A stretch of 50,173 nucleotides of DNA from an uncultured Bacteroidales bacterium (GCA_905210435.1 CAJLWO010000012.1:1-50173), one strand, 5' to 3'. Shown: positions 24,687 through 32,459, counted from the stretch's first letter. Notes: generated by a model from the letters alone, not told the origin. Made by a program: numbers and translations.

Positions 24687-25685
24687 ATGGTAAGTTACAA
24701 AGACTTAGGTTTGGTCAACACCCGCGAGATGTTTGCCAAAGCAATCGAAGGTGGCTATGCAGTTCCCGCCTTCAATTTCAATAACATGGAGCAGCTTCAG
24801 GCTATCATCAAAGCCGCATCCGAGGACCGCTCACCCGTCATCCTTCAGGTATCTAAAGGTGCCCGCAACTATGCCAACGCTACCCTTCTCCGCTACATGG
24901 CACAGGGTGCTGTTGAATATGCAAAGGAACTCGGCTGGGAACATCCCCAGATCGTGCTTCACCTCGACCACGGTGACAGCTTCGAGCTCTGCAAATCTTG
25001 CATCGACAACGGCTTCTCGTCAGTGATGATCGACGGTTCGCACCTCCCCTACGAGGAGAACGTAGCTCTGACCAAACAGGTTGTAGACTACGCTCACCAG
25101 TATGATGTGACTGTTGAAGGCGAGCTCGGCGTATTGGCCGGCGTAGAGGATGAAGTATCTTCCGACCACCACACTTACACCGACCCCGAAGAGGTAATCG
25201 ACTTCGCTACCCGCACAGGCTGCGACTCACTCGCTATCTCAATCGGTACTTCACACGGCGCATACAAGTTCACTCCCGAACAGTGCACCCGCAACGCCGA
25301 GGGCAAACTCGTTCCCCCGCCTTTGGCATTCGACGTGCTTGACGCCGTTATGGAGAAACTTCCCGGATTCCCCATCGTGCTCCACGGTTCATCTTCTGTA
25401 CCCCAGGATGAAGTCGACACTATCAACAAATTCGGCGGCAAACTTCCCGATGCAATCGGTATCCCCGAAGAGCAGCTCCGCAAAGCAGCCAAGAGCGCAG
25501 TTTGCAAAATCAACATCGACTCTGACAGCCGTCTTGCCATGACAGCCGCTATCCGTCAGGTATTCGCTGAAAAACCTGCCGAATTCGACCCCCGCAAATA
25601 TCTGGGTCCGGCTCGTGACAACATGGAGAAACTCTACAAGCACAAAATTGAAAACGTGCTCGGTTCTAAGGACAAAGCACTCTAA
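24687..25685 (+). CDS. fba: Class II fructose-1,6-bisphosphate aldolase
   Basis: Starting at the ATG at 24687 the protein is 332 residues and opens MVSYKDLGLVNTREMF, the normal family N-terminus; the frame is open further upstream but that part overlaps the promoter. Visible class II features are PAFNFNNMEQ, the zinc-site region VLHLDHGDSFELCKSCIDNG, EGELGVLAGVEDEV, AISIGTSHGAYKF with its zinc-ligand His, and IVLHGSSSVPQDEVD. It splits fructose-1,6-bisphosphate into DHAP and glyceraldehyde-3-phosphate in glycolysis and runs in reverse in gluconeogenesis. Its codons are T/C-biased compared with neighbours, consistent with high expression. Confidence 0.96.
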   Translation: MVSYKDLGLVNTREMFAKAIEGGYAVPAFNFNNMEQLQAIIKAASEDRSPVILQVSKGARNYANATLLRYMAQGAVEYAKELGWEHPQIVLHLDHGDSFELCKSCIDNGFSSVMIDGSHLPYEENVALTKQVVDYAHQYDVTVEGELGVLAGVEDEVSSDHHTYTDPEEVIDFATRTGCDSLAISIGTSHGAYKFTPEQCTRNAEGKLVPPPLAFDVLDAVMEKLPGFPIVLHGSSSVPQDEVDTINKFGGKLPDAIGIPEEQLRKAAKSAVCKINIDSDSRLAMTAAIRQVFAEKPAEFDPRKYLGPARDNMEKLYKHKIENVLGSKDKAL

Positions 25686-25711
25686 AATAGTATAATTCCG
25701 AGTATTTCATA

Positions 25712-25751
25712 CCGTCGGCCTTCAATTTTCATTGAAGGCCGACGCTTTTTT
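25712..25751 (+). terminator. Rho-independent terminator after fba
   Basis: The stem CGTCGGCCTTCAAT / ATTGAAGGCCGACG has a 4 nt loop and is followed by CTTTTTT. Confidence 0.92.
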
Positions 25752-25763
25752 ACAACACCTTCC

Positions 25764-25807
25764 GAGTTCTCAGAGTTCTCGGAGTTCTCAGAGAACTCTG
25801 AAAACTC
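25764..25807. repeat. 9 bp tandem array A3 (GAGnnCTCn x5)
   Basis: GAGTTCTC begins at 25764, 25773 and 25782, GAGAACTC at 25791 and GAAAACTC at 25800, each exactly 9 bp apart. The last two are the complement orientation of the first three, so the array can fold on itself. It lies between the fba terminator and the convergent radical SAM gene. Confidence 0.9.
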
Positions 25808-25833
25808 GGATTGCTCCTACTGACGGGAAGCAT

Positions 25834-25858
25834 AATTATGAATTATGAATTATGAATT
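25834..25858. repeat. 7 bp tandem array H1 (AATTATG) at the end of the radical SAM gene
   Basis: AATTATG begins at 25834, 25841 and 25848, followed by AATT. The stop codon of the minus-strand radical SAM gene (25843-25845) and its last codons lie inside this array, so the final residues AIHNS are partly encoded by repeat. Confidence 0.85.
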
Positions 25859-26724
25859 GCCCTGACAAGGAGGTTGGTGAACTGGTAGTTCTTGAGGCCC
25901 CAGCGGGGATAGATGAGAAGGTCGGCGGGAGCCTGTGAGACGAAACGCTCTATGGCTATCGACGGGTCGATTCGGCGGACTATTTCGCAACATAGGCCGA
26001 TGTATTCGTCGACGGTGAAGCGCGGAATATCTATCTCGCCGCGCTCGACCTGACGCGCGAGGAGAGTGCCGCGGATGAGCTGCAGCTGATGGAATTTAAC
26101 AGTATCGGGTAGCACGTCATTGACGGCATCGACTGTGGCGAGCATCATGTCGCGCGTCTCTCCGGGGAGGCCGAGGATAAAATGGAGGCCGACATCAATG
26201 CCGCGCTCACGGGTCATGGCTACGGCGTCGACGGTGCACTGCCATGTATGGCAACGGTTGACGAGGCGCAATGTGGCGTCGTGGGATGATTCGGCTCCGT
26301 ATTCGATGATGACACGGTGCGTCAGGTTGATTTCGGCAAGCGCGTCGAGCAACGCCGGCGACACGCAGTCGGGTCGTGTGCCTATGATTATGGCGTCTAC
26401 TCCGTCGACTGCGAGAGCCTCGCGGTATAAGGCGAGGAGGCGGTCAATGTCGCCGTGGGTATTGGTGTAGGACTGGAAGTAGGCTATATAGCGCATTGCA
26501 GGGTATTTATGCGCGAAAAATTGGCGGGAGTTGATGAGCTGCTGCGTGACGGTATCGCCTCCGATTGCGGGGGAAAATGAGTTGTTGTTGCAGTATGTAC
26601 AGCCGCCGTAGCCAAGGGTGCCGTCGCGATTGGGACAGGTGAAGCCCGCATTGACCGTGAGTTTCTGCATCTTGCACGGAAAACGGGAGGCGAGGTAGTC
26701 GGCGTAATCGCGATAAGGCTTCAT
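25843..26724 (-). CDS. TIGR01212-type radical SAM protein (YhcC family)
   Basis: A 293-residue protein from the ATG at 26724; a TTG just upstream is a less likely start. The iron-sulfur cysteines are C30, C42 and C45 in FTCPNRDGTLGYGGCTYC, the spacing typical of the TIGR01212/YhcC group rather than the common CxxxCxxC. Next come YIAYFQSYTNTHG, IIGTRPDCVS, VIIEYGAESSHDATLRLVNR and FILGLPGETRDMML, the conserved barrel motifs of this family. The reaction is unknown. It follows aroC in the same direction, 133 bp after the aroC stop, and is bracketed on both sides by 7 bp and 9 bp repeat arrays. Confidence 0.93.
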   Translation of the reverse strand: MKPYRDYADYLASRFPCKMQKLTVNAGFTCPNRDGTLGYGGCTYCNNNSFSPAIGGDTVTQQLINSRQFFAHKYPAMRYIAYFQSYTNTHGDIDRLLALYREALAVDGVDAIIIGTRPDCVSPALLDALAEINLTHRVIIEYGAESSHDATLRLVNRCHTWQCTVDAVAMTRERGIDVGLHFILGLPGETRDMMLATVDAVNDVLPDTVKFHQLQLIRGTLLARQVERGEIDIPRFTVDEYIGLCCEIVRRIDPSIAIERFVSQAPADLLIYPRWGLKNYQFTNLLVRAIHNS

Positions 26725-26727
26725 CAA

Positions 26728-26755
26728 TTAGTAATTGGCAATTAGTAATTAGTAA
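26728..26755. repeat. 7 bp tandem array H2 (TTAGTAA) before the radical SAM gene
   Basis: TTAGTAA (26728), TTGGCAA (26735), TTAGTAA (26742) and TTAGTAA (26749) are spaced exactly 7 bp apart, directly upstream of the radical SAM ATG. Confidence 0.85.
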
Positions 26756-26792
26756 TTTTTTTTGAGAGGGTATTGTTTTTTTGGGGGGGAGC

Positions 26793-26835
26793 GTCGGACA
26801 GGTCAGACAGGTCCGACCGGTTGGACATGTCGGAC
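26793..26835. repeat. 9 bp tandem array A4 (GTCnGACnn x5)
   Basis: GTCGGAC (26793), GTCAGAC (26802), GTCCGAC (26811), GTTGGAC (26820) and GTCGGAC (26829) are each 9 bp apart. The GTC/GAC frame is kept while the centre base varies. It lies between aroC and the radical SAM gene. Confidence 0.9.
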
Positions 26836-26856
26836 GTTTTTTGAGGGTGGATTTTT

Positions 26857-27942
26857 TTAGAGGAGGCGGGTGGCCTGATTGAGGAGGAGGGAGTCGAGGA
26901 TTACCATGGAGGCCATTGCTTCCACTATTGGTACGGCACGGGGCAGGACGCATGGGTCGTGGCGGCCGCGCGCTTTAAGGGTGGCGGGAGCGCCTGTGGC
27001 ATCGACTGTTGCAACTTCTTTGAGGAGGGTAGCCACCGGTTTGAAAGCTACGCGGAAGTAAATCTCCTCGCCGTTGGATATGCCACCCTGTATGCCGCCG
27101 GAATGGTTGCTGGCGGTGGTAATGCGTCCGTTGTCGGAGATGAAGTTGTCAATCATTTCGGAGCCGCGCGATGTACAGCCGTCGAATCCCATGCCGTAAT
27201 CGAATCCTTTTGCGGCGTTGATTGAGAGCATGGCAGAGGCAAGACGGGCCTGCAGTTTGCCGAAAGCAGGGTCGCCGAGTCCTACGGGGCAACCTTTGAT
27301 GACGCATGTTATGATACCGCCGACGGTATCGCCCTCGCTTTTTACCTGTGCGATGAGTTCGCGCATGCGGGAGGCCGTATCCGCGTCAGGACAGCGCACG
27401 TCGTTGGTATCGACAGCCGAGAGGTCGAGCGCGGTATATGGTTTGTCGACAGTGATATTGCCGACCCTTGAGGTGTAGGCTGTCACTGTAATGCCTTTAT
27501 ACGCGAGCATCTGCCGTGCTACGGCCCCGGCCACCACACGCGAGATGGTCTCCCGTGCCGATGAACGTCCGCCTCCCCGATGGTCGCGCAGGCCGTATTT
27601 CATCGTATATGTATAATCGGCATGCGACGGGCGGAATAGGTTGCGTATATTATCGTAGTCGGAGGAGTGCTGGTCGGCATTCTCGACAATGAAGCCTATT
27701 GGCTGGCCGGTAGTACGTCCCTCGAACACACCCGAAAGGATTTTCACGCGGTCTTTTTCGTCGCGGGGGGTGACTATCGCCGACTGCCCCGGACGGCGGC
27801 GATTGAGTTCGTGCTGTATTTTATCTATATCGAGGGGCACTCCGGCGGGTACACCGTCAATGACACCGCCTACTGCGGCACCGTGTGACTCGCCGAAACT
27901 TGTAACTGTAAAGATATTTCCGAATGCGTTATTGCTCATCAT
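26857..27942 (-). CDS. aroC: Chorismate synthase
   Basis: A 361-residue protein of normal length. Family signatures are NIFTVTSFGESHGAAVGGVI (about 8-27), PRDEKDRVKILSGVFEGRTT, MKYGLRDHRGGGRSSARETI, MGFDGCTSRGSEMID and SNHSGGIQGGISNGEEIYFR. With reduced FMN it converts EPSP to chorismate, the last step of the shikimate pathway leading to aromatic amino acids. The two possible ATGs at 27942 and 27939 both overlap the 3' end of ybaK (stop 27929-27931), so aroC is probably translated by coupling from ybaK. Confidence 0.97.
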   Translation of the reverse strand: MMSNNAFGNIFTVTSFGESHGAAVGGVIDGVPAGVPLDIDKIQHELNRRRPGQSAIVTPRDEKDRVKILSGVFEGRTTGQPIGFIVENADQHSSDYDNIRNLFRPSHADYTYTMKYGLRDHRGGGRSSARETISRVVAGAVARQMLAYKGITVTAYTSRVGNITVDKPYTALDLSAVDTNDVRCPDADTASRMRELIAQVKSEGDTVGGIITCVIKGCPVGLGDPAFGKLQARLASAMLSINAAKGFDYGMGFDGCTSRGSEMIDNFISDNGRITTASNHSGGIQGGISNGEEIYFRVAFKPVATLLKEVATVDATGAPATLKARGRHDPCVLPRAVPIVEAMASMVILDSLLLNQATRLL

Positions 27943-28429
27943 CGTCGCGGGTTAAGAGGGTGACTGTGCCACCGGTGTAATCAATCAAATCTTTCGGCGC
28001 TATTTCGAGCTGGAGTCCGCGCACGCCGGCGCTCACAAAGACCGTATCGAAATCGAGCATCGTAGTGTGGAAAAACACGGGGAATTTTTTCTTCATTCCG
28101 ATGGACGTGCAACCGCCGCGTATATAGCCGGTGAGAGGAAGCAGTTCCTTCATGGGTATGAGGTCGGCTTTCTTGACTCCGGCGGCCTTTGCAGCCTTTT
28201 TGAGGTCGACCTCGCAATTGCCGGGAATCACGCATACGAAATGGCGCGGTTCGCGGTCCCCTTCGAGAACGAGTGTCTTGAACACGCGGTTTATATCTTC
28301 ACCGAGCTGCTCGGCCACGTGGTCGGCGGCGAGATTGTTTTCATCGACCTCGTATGGAACGAGGCGATACTCTATCTTCGCTCGGTCGAGAAGCCGGGCG
28401 GCATTTGTCTTTTCTACCTTAGATGCCAT
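27929..28429 (-). CDS. ybaK: Cys-tRNA(Pro)/Cys-tRNA deacylase, YbaK/EbsC family
   Basis: A 166-residue protein that is one YbaK domain. Visible features are KTLVLEGDREPRHFVCVIPG, NCEVDLKKAAKAAGVKKADL with the conserved lysine-rich helix, and LLPLTGYIRGGCTSIGMKKK, the P/G-rich glycine loop of the active site, then LEIAPKDLIDYTGG. YbaK hydrolyses cysteine mischarged on tRNA-Pro. It is the first gene of a likely ybaK-aroC operon, with a 14 nt overlap with aroC. Confidence 0.92.
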   Translation of the reverse strand: MASKVEKTNAARLLDRAKIEYRLVPYEVDENNLAADHVAEQLGEDINRVFKTLVLEGDREPRHFVCVIPGNCEVDLKKAAKAAGVKKADLIPMKELLPLTGYIRGGCTSIGMKKKFPVFFHTTMLDFDTVFVSAGVRGLQLEIAPKDLIDYTGGTVTLLTRDDDEQ

Positions 28430-28449
28430 ATATTTATATTCTTGATTGT

Positions 28450-28457
28450 CAAAGTTA
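28450..28457 (-). promoter_or_regulatory. Candidate -7 element for the ybaK-aroC operon
   Basis: CAAAGTTA reads TAACTTTG on the minus strand, 20 nt upstream of the ybaK ATG. No clear TTTG is present at -33. Confidence 0.5.
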
Positions 28458-28499
28458 CGTAAAAAATAGGATATTTGTAACTTTTTGGCGCAATTTTAC

Positions 28500-28617
28500 A
28501 ATTCATAATGCATAATTGGCCTTCCGGCCAATAAGAGCACTCCGAGCACTCGGAGCACTCGGAGCACTCCGAGAATCAGACCTGTCAGACCTGTCGGACC
28601 GGTCTGACAAGTCGGAC
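28500..28617. repeat. Composite repeat: 7 bp array H3 plus 9 bp array A5 of both unit types
   Basis: A 7 bp array (AATTCAT at 28500, AATGCAT at 28507, AATTGGC at 28514) runs into a hairpin TTGGCC-TTCC-GGCCAA. Then come GAGCACTC units at 28535, 28544, 28553 and 28562 (9 bp apart), a worn GAGAATCA at 28571, and the second unit type: ATCAGAC (28575), GTCAGAC (28584), GTCGGAC (28593), GTCTGAC (28602) and GTCGGAC (28611), again 9 bp apart. No gene is present in the 345 bp spacer. Confidence 0.9.
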
Positions 28618-28656
28618 CGGTGCGGCGGGATTGATGATACAGGACCGGTGGATGCG

Positions 28657-28695
28657 AAAAAGGCCGGAGCTCTGCGGGAGGGCTTCGGCCTTTTT
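28657..28695 (-). terminator. Terminator downstream of ompA
   Basis: AAAAAGGCCG (28657-28666) pairs with CGGCCTTTTT (28686-28695), and the GAGC/GGCT segments extend the stem. It has A and T runs on both sides and lies 80 bp past the ompA stop. Confidence 0.8.
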
Positions 28696-28774
28696 GAGAA
28701 ATTATTAATTATGCTATCTGATTGTTCTCAGAGTCGATAATAATTGTTGTCGGTAGTTTTTAACGGGTAGACGA

Positions 28775-29935
28775 TTATTTAGCGTCAACGGTGCAGATTG
28801 CAACGCGGTTCCAAGTGTTCTGGCTGAACATGTCGCCGATGCCTTCACCCTTGGCGTTGATGCGGCTTTCAGCTACACCTTCTTTAACGAGGGCTTTCTT
28901 AACGGCCTGAGCGCGTTTTTCAGCGAGTTTCTTGTTGAACTCGAGGCTACCGTCCTTAGAAGCATAACCTTTCACGTCAACAGTGGCGTTGGGGTCGTTC
29001 TTGAGCTGCTGGGCAACCATGTAGATGTTGGGTTTCTGGTTGGCCTGGATAGTAGAAGAAGCGAGGTTGAAGAATACGTAGTGAACGTTGTCGAGGTTTT
29101 TGACAACTTCAACAACCTGGGGTTTCTTGTTGAGGCAGTCAGCAAGTTTCTGCTCGAGGTCGTTGATTTTCTGCTGAAGGGCAGCCTTGTCAGCGTTGCA
29201 GTTGTTGAGCTGAGCGCGGAGCGAGTTGATTTCAGCGTTGAGAGCGGCAACGAGTTCTTCGTCCATCGGAGTAACGACTTTGAAAGAGTGAGTGCCGTTA
29301 GAGTTCTTGAAGTGGTAAGTCACGCCGGCTTCCATTTCGATGTAAGCGTGGTTGAGGTTGTACTGAGCTTCGTAACCGAGACCGTTGGCGGTGATGTCGT
29401 GGTTGTTCATGTTCCAGACGATAGCGGGCTTGATAGAGATTGTCCAAGCCTTAGATTCGCCAAGATTGAAGTTGAAATTCAAACCTGCCTTGTTAGCCCA
29501 GGAGTTGCCATCCTCGCCCTGAACGTGGGGATAGTAGCTGTGGAGCCAGCCTGTACCGGCAACAGCTTCGATTTCAAATGAACGGGGAGTACCTTTATAG
29601 CCGCCGAACACGTTCATAAGGTTCAAGGTACCGAAAGCACCTACATACTGGTGGTCAACAGCGGTAGCGCTCTTGAAGCCGGTCCAGCTTGAAGTGTTGA
29701 CAGTCCATTCGCCTTCGATGCCGAGGCCGAATACGGGAGTAATCTGTTTCTTAAGTTCGAGGCCGAAGATGCCGCGGCAGTTCTGCCAGAAGCTATGGCC
29801 TTTAGCGGGAGTAACACCGCCACCTTTGAGACCGAGTGACCAGTTGTCGCTAAACTTGCTACCTTGCACAGTTACTTGTGCTTGCGCTGAAATGACACCA
29901 AGTGCCAAAGCAGCCATAAGGATAATCTTTTTCAT
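28775..29935 (-). CDS. OmpA-family outer membrane protein
   Basis: A 386-residue protein with a signal peptide (about 1-20, MKKIILMAALALGVISAQAQ). An N-terminal beta-barrel region (about 21-215) is followed by a coiled-coil linker (about 230-270, LNAEINSLRAQLNNCNADKA) and a C-terminal OmpA/MotB peptidoglycan-binding domain (about 285-386) with VFFNLASSTIQANQKPN, DVKGYASKDGSLEFNKKLAE and KRAQAVKKALVKEGV. It should link the outer membrane to peptidoglycan. Codon choice is strongly biased and the promoter is near consensus, both consistent with an abundant protein. It is monocistronic, with its own terminator. Confidence 0.92.
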   Translation of the reverse strand: MKKIILMAALALGVISAQAQVTVQGSKFSDNWSLGLKGGGVTPAKGHSFWQNCRGIFGLELKKQITPVFGLGIEGEWTVNTSSWTGFKSATAVDHQYVGAFGTLNLMNVFGGYKGTPRSFEIEAVAGTGWLHSYYPHVQGEDGNSWANKAGLNFNFNLGESKAWTISIKPAIVWNMNNHDITANGLGYEAQYNLNHAYIEMEAGVTYHFKNSNGTHSFKVVTPMDEELVAALNAEINSLRAQLNNCNADKAALQQKINDLEQKLADCLNKKPQVVEVVKNLDNVHYVFFNLASSTIQANQKPNIYMVAQQLKNDPNATVDVKGYASKDGSLEFNKKLAEKRAQAVKKALVKEGVAESRINAKGEGIGDMFSQNTWNRVAICTVDAK

Positions 29936-29966
29936 ATTTTAATAGATAACTTAATTAATTTCTACG

Positions 29967-29997
29967 CAAAGATACTTATAATAATTATACTATCAAA
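29967..29997 (-). promoter_or_regulatory. Consensus promoter of ompA
   Basis: On the minus strand TTTG (29997-29994), a 19 nt spacer and TATCTTTG (29974-29967) match the Bacteroidetes consensus exactly. Initiation falls about 25-30 nt upstream of the ATG. Confidence 0.88.
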
Positions 29998-30208
29998 AGT
30001 TTTTTAAGTAATTTTTGGCAAATAATGTTAGAAATATTGGCCTGTTTTGCTATGTATAGTTAAAACAAGTTAACATTAAGAATGTTTAAAGCGAGTGAAA
30101 AAAATCTTATTTTTATACACTAATTAACACTCAAGCGTATATTTCAGAGCGTATCTCATAGCAAAAGACACATCACGCGGTGTCTGATTTTTGTTATGAG
30201 GCTCCCTC

Positions 30209-30814
30209 TTACAATTGCATGGTTATGGCGGTTATTGGCTCGGCCTGGGGCGAGAGCGACAGCAGGGCCACACGGGCGACGGGTATGAGACTGTCGGTAG
30301 CGGAGGATATGTTTATGACGACGCCGTGACCTCCCGGAGCCGTGGCGGCACCGCAGGCCGAAGCATGGCCGCAGAAGTTGAATGCCACGGTTTTGGGCGC
30401 CGGAACGATTGTGCCGGCATCGGATACGGAAGCATGGAGAATGCAGTCAGGACAGTCGGTCATGATTACGTCGACTGCGCCCCAACGCCGGGCGACTTCT
30501 TCCCGAATCAGCCTGATGCCCTCAGTGTCGAGTTGCCGTACCGGCACAAACAATGAGCCGGTCGACTGCGCCAGCCTGCTACCCTCGCGGGTATCGGTGC
30601 CGGCAAATGCCACTTTCTGACCGGGGACACCCTGAAACACAGTGAGAAGAGCGCGGAGAAGTCCGGGAGCCGAGATGAACAGTGCTATATTATGCGGAGC
30701 CAGGGATATGGGCGCCGATGCCGCAGTCGCGCCCGAACACGACCGTCGCGGCGACTTTGCAGTGACGCCGCGACGGTAGTCGTCCATTTTATTTTCGAGA
30801 TAATTATCAGCCAT
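30209..30814 (-). CDS. Short-chain-dehydrogenase-like protein lacking the catalytic Tyr/Lys
   Basis: A 201-residue protein. After MADNYLENKMDDYRRGVTAK, residues about 45-120 read like the first half of an SDR Rossmann fold: VPGQKVAFAGTDTREGSRLA, LFVPVRQLDTEGIRLIREEV and RRWGAVDVIMTDC. VVINISSATDSL matches the SDR strand that carries the catalytic Ser. The expected YxxxK is missing: about 15-20 residues appear deleted before VARVALLSLSPQAEP, and the protein ends where SDRs normally go on for another 60-80 residues. The TGxxxGxG nucleotide loop is also degenerate. It is probably not a dehydrogenase; either a decaying gene or a repurposed fold. The frame is intact. Confidence 0.6.
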   Translation of the reverse strand: MADNYLENKMDDYRRGVTAKSPRRSCSGATAASAPISLAPHNIALFISAPGLLRALLTVFQGVPGQKVAFAGTDTREGSRLAQSTGSLFVPVRQLDTEGIRLIREEVARRWGAVDVIMTDCPDCILHASVSDAGTIVPAPKTVAFNFCGHASACGAATAPGGHGVVINISSATDSLIPVARVALLSLSPQAEPITAITMQL

Positions 30815-30898
30815 TATTTGATTGGTTATTGAAGATGACCGCGATATGTCAGGCCGGCAGTTAAAGCCACGGCTGCTATGCGTGCCGCTTATGCTGCA

Positions 30899-31951
30899 TT
30901 AAAGACCGAAGGAGAGGGTCGTATAATAACGCATTATGCCGTCGGCTCCGTAGGTGGGCAGGAACTGCAGGGTCACGAAACGTCCGTCGTTGCCGAACCA
31001 ACAGGTCTGCATGCCGTTGGAGGGATATGATGTACTTACCGGCGCCCCGTATGCAGCCACGAGACGGGCGTAGGCATCGTTGTAACGCATCGTATCGTAA
31101 TATGATGTCGAATAGATGAACTCTCCCCTGTCGAGACCGCGGCTTCCGTAATAGAGCGAGGCATCAGGCCACAGCAGATTCAGCTGATTGACGTTATTGA
31201 GATACACTATATTGTTGCCGTAAGAGTAGACATTGTATCCGTTGTTGAGAAGATAGGCAAGCGATATGTCGAACGCCGAACCGAAAGTGATGCCGAGCAC
31301 AGTCGAGAATGTGGGATATACCCTGCCCGGACGCCAGCCGCGCGGAGGGCGCGGAGGTGCCCATGGACGCGCATAGTGTGGACGATGTGGCGGGGGAGCA
31401 AAGTGATGTGGACCGCCGGGACGACCGTAACCGGGACGGTGGTCTCCGGGACGACCGGGGTTATGACCCGGACGATTACCGCCATGCCCGAAATCATGAC
31501 CGGGACGACCGGGGTGGTTACCGGGATTATGACCGGGGCGATTGTTGCCGTTATGATTGCCGTTGTTGCCGGGGCGATTGCCGTCGGGACGACCCGGGTT
31601 GTGGCCCGGATTGCTGCCGGGACGGTGGTTGCCGTTATGATTGCCGTTATTGCCGTTGTTACCGGGACGGTTGCCGTCAGGACGACCCGAATTGTGCCCG
31701 GGATTGCTGCCGGGGCGGTTGCCGCCGTTATGATTGCCGCTTCCGGGTGAACCGGGACGTGCATGAGGACTGTTGGAATTGCCCGGCGAAGATGATTTGT
31801 TGGCGCGTCCGCCCGAGCGTCCGCCGTTGCCGCGACCCTGTGAGCCGCCTGACTGACTGTGGGAAGGACGGTTGCCACGCGCCTCGACCTGAGGAGCCAC
31901 CAGTACGCCGCATATAGCAGCTATCGCCAATATTCGCAAGATACGTTTCAT
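30899..31951 (-). CDS. Exported Gly/Asn/Pro/Arg-rich repeat protein with conserved C-terminal domain
   Basis: A 350-residue protein. A signal peptide (about 1-24, ending PQVEA) is followed by a low-complexity region (about 25-205) built from units such as NRPGSNPGHN, GRPDGNRPGNNGN and HNGNHRPG. It is rich in Gly, Asn, Pro, Arg and His and should be disordered and positively charged. Residues about 212-350 form an ordered, Tyr-rich domain (FSTVLGITFGSAFDISLAYL, NNIVYLNNVNQLNLLWPDAS, MQTCWFGNDGRFVTLQFL). I do not recognise the family; similar proteins occur in Bacteroidales envelopes. The repeat region is prone to copy-number change. No catalytic motif is visible. Confidence 0.72.
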   Translation of the reverse strand: MKRILRILAIAAICGVLVAPQVEARGNRPSHSQSGGSQGRGNGGRSGGRANKSSSPGNSNSPHARPGSPGSGNHNGGNRPGSNPGHNSGRPDGNRPGNNGNNGNHNGNHRPGSNPGHNPGRPDGNRPGNNGNHNGNNRPGHNPGNHPGRPGHDFGHGGNRPGHNPGRPGDHRPGYGRPGGPHHFAPPPHRPHYARPWAPPRPPRGWRPGRVYPTFSTVLGITFGSAFDISLAYLLNNGYNVYSYGNNIVYLNNVNQLNLLWPDASLYYGSRGLDRGEFIYSTSYYDTMRYNDAYARLVAAYGAPVSTSYPSNGMQTCWFGNDGRFVTLQFLPTYGADGIMRYYTTLSFGL

Positions 31952-32127
31952 ATTGCTTCGATTTTATAAGGTAAACGAACAAAAGCTCAAATTGTTACTG
32001 CCGTAACTGACATTTTGACCCTAATAAACCGAAATAGTTTAAGGCGTAGAGCTTTTTTATGCAAAAACGGACAATTTTAGGAGAAAATCAGCTATTTGAC
32101 CGGAATGCGGGAGCCTGACTATCCTTT

Positions 32128-32176
32128 TAGCTAAAATAGCTATTGTAGCTAAAATAGCTATTGTAGCCACATAGCT
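32128..32176. repeat. 9 bp tandem array (TAGCTnnnn)
   Basis: TAGCTAAAA (32128), TAGCTATTG (32137), TAGCTAAAA (32146), TAGCTATTG (32155) and TAGCCACA (32164) follow a 9 bp period, and a sixth TAGCT appears at 32172, one base out of phase. AGCT is palindromic. It lies between the minus-strand TSCPD gene and the Gly-rich protein gene. Confidence 0.8.
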
Positions 32177-32201
32177 ACCGGAGATATTAGCTGCTATGGG
32201 G

Positions 32202-32459
32202 TCATTCCGCTTTTTGGGCTACGATTTGCCGAAGGGCGGTAGCGAGCTGGTCGGGGCATGAGGTCGGTTTGGCTCCACAGCGAATGCCTTTGAGACGTTC
32301 AATGACATATTCCGGACGTTGGCCTTTGACAAGTGCTGAAATGCCCTGAGTGTTGCCGTGACAGCCGCCGGTGAATGCGACGGAGGTTATAATGCCGTCG
32401 GTGATTTCTATGTCGATAGCACGCGAACAGGTGCCAGAGGTTGGATAATGATACTTCAT
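32202..32459 (-). CDS. TSCPD-domain protein (TIGR03905 family)
   Basis: An 85-residue protein from the ATG at 32459; the longer frame upstream runs through its own promoter. It contains SGTCSRAIDIEI, VAFTGGCHGNTQGISALVKG and the name-giving TSCPDQLATAL, with Cys residues in CSR, CHGN, RCGAKP and SCPD that could bind metal. The domain resembles the C-terminal zinc-binding part of B12-dependent ribonucleotide reductases. The function of the stand-alone form is unknown. It is divergent from sufS, with promoters for both in the spacer. Confidence 0.88.
   Translation of the reverse strand: MKYHYPTSGTCSRAIDIEITDGIITSVAFTGGCHGNTQGISALVKGQRPEYVIERLKGIRCGAKPTSCPDQLATALRQIVAQKAE

Noticed and set aside
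28516..28740. 74-codon frame reading SDLSDRSDKSD
   Set aside because: The apparent peptide repeat is the 9 bp array read in triplets; no start context or homologue pattern.
31440..31740. Repetitive DNA considered as a CRISPR array
   Set aside because: The repeats are coding (NRPG/GHN units), irregular in spacing, and without unique spacers or cas genes nearby.
31309..31917. Plus-strand Asp/Arg/Cys-rich frame over the Gly-rich protein
   Set aside because: It is antisense to a low-complexity repeat; the sense frame has a signal peptide and an ordered C-terminal domain.
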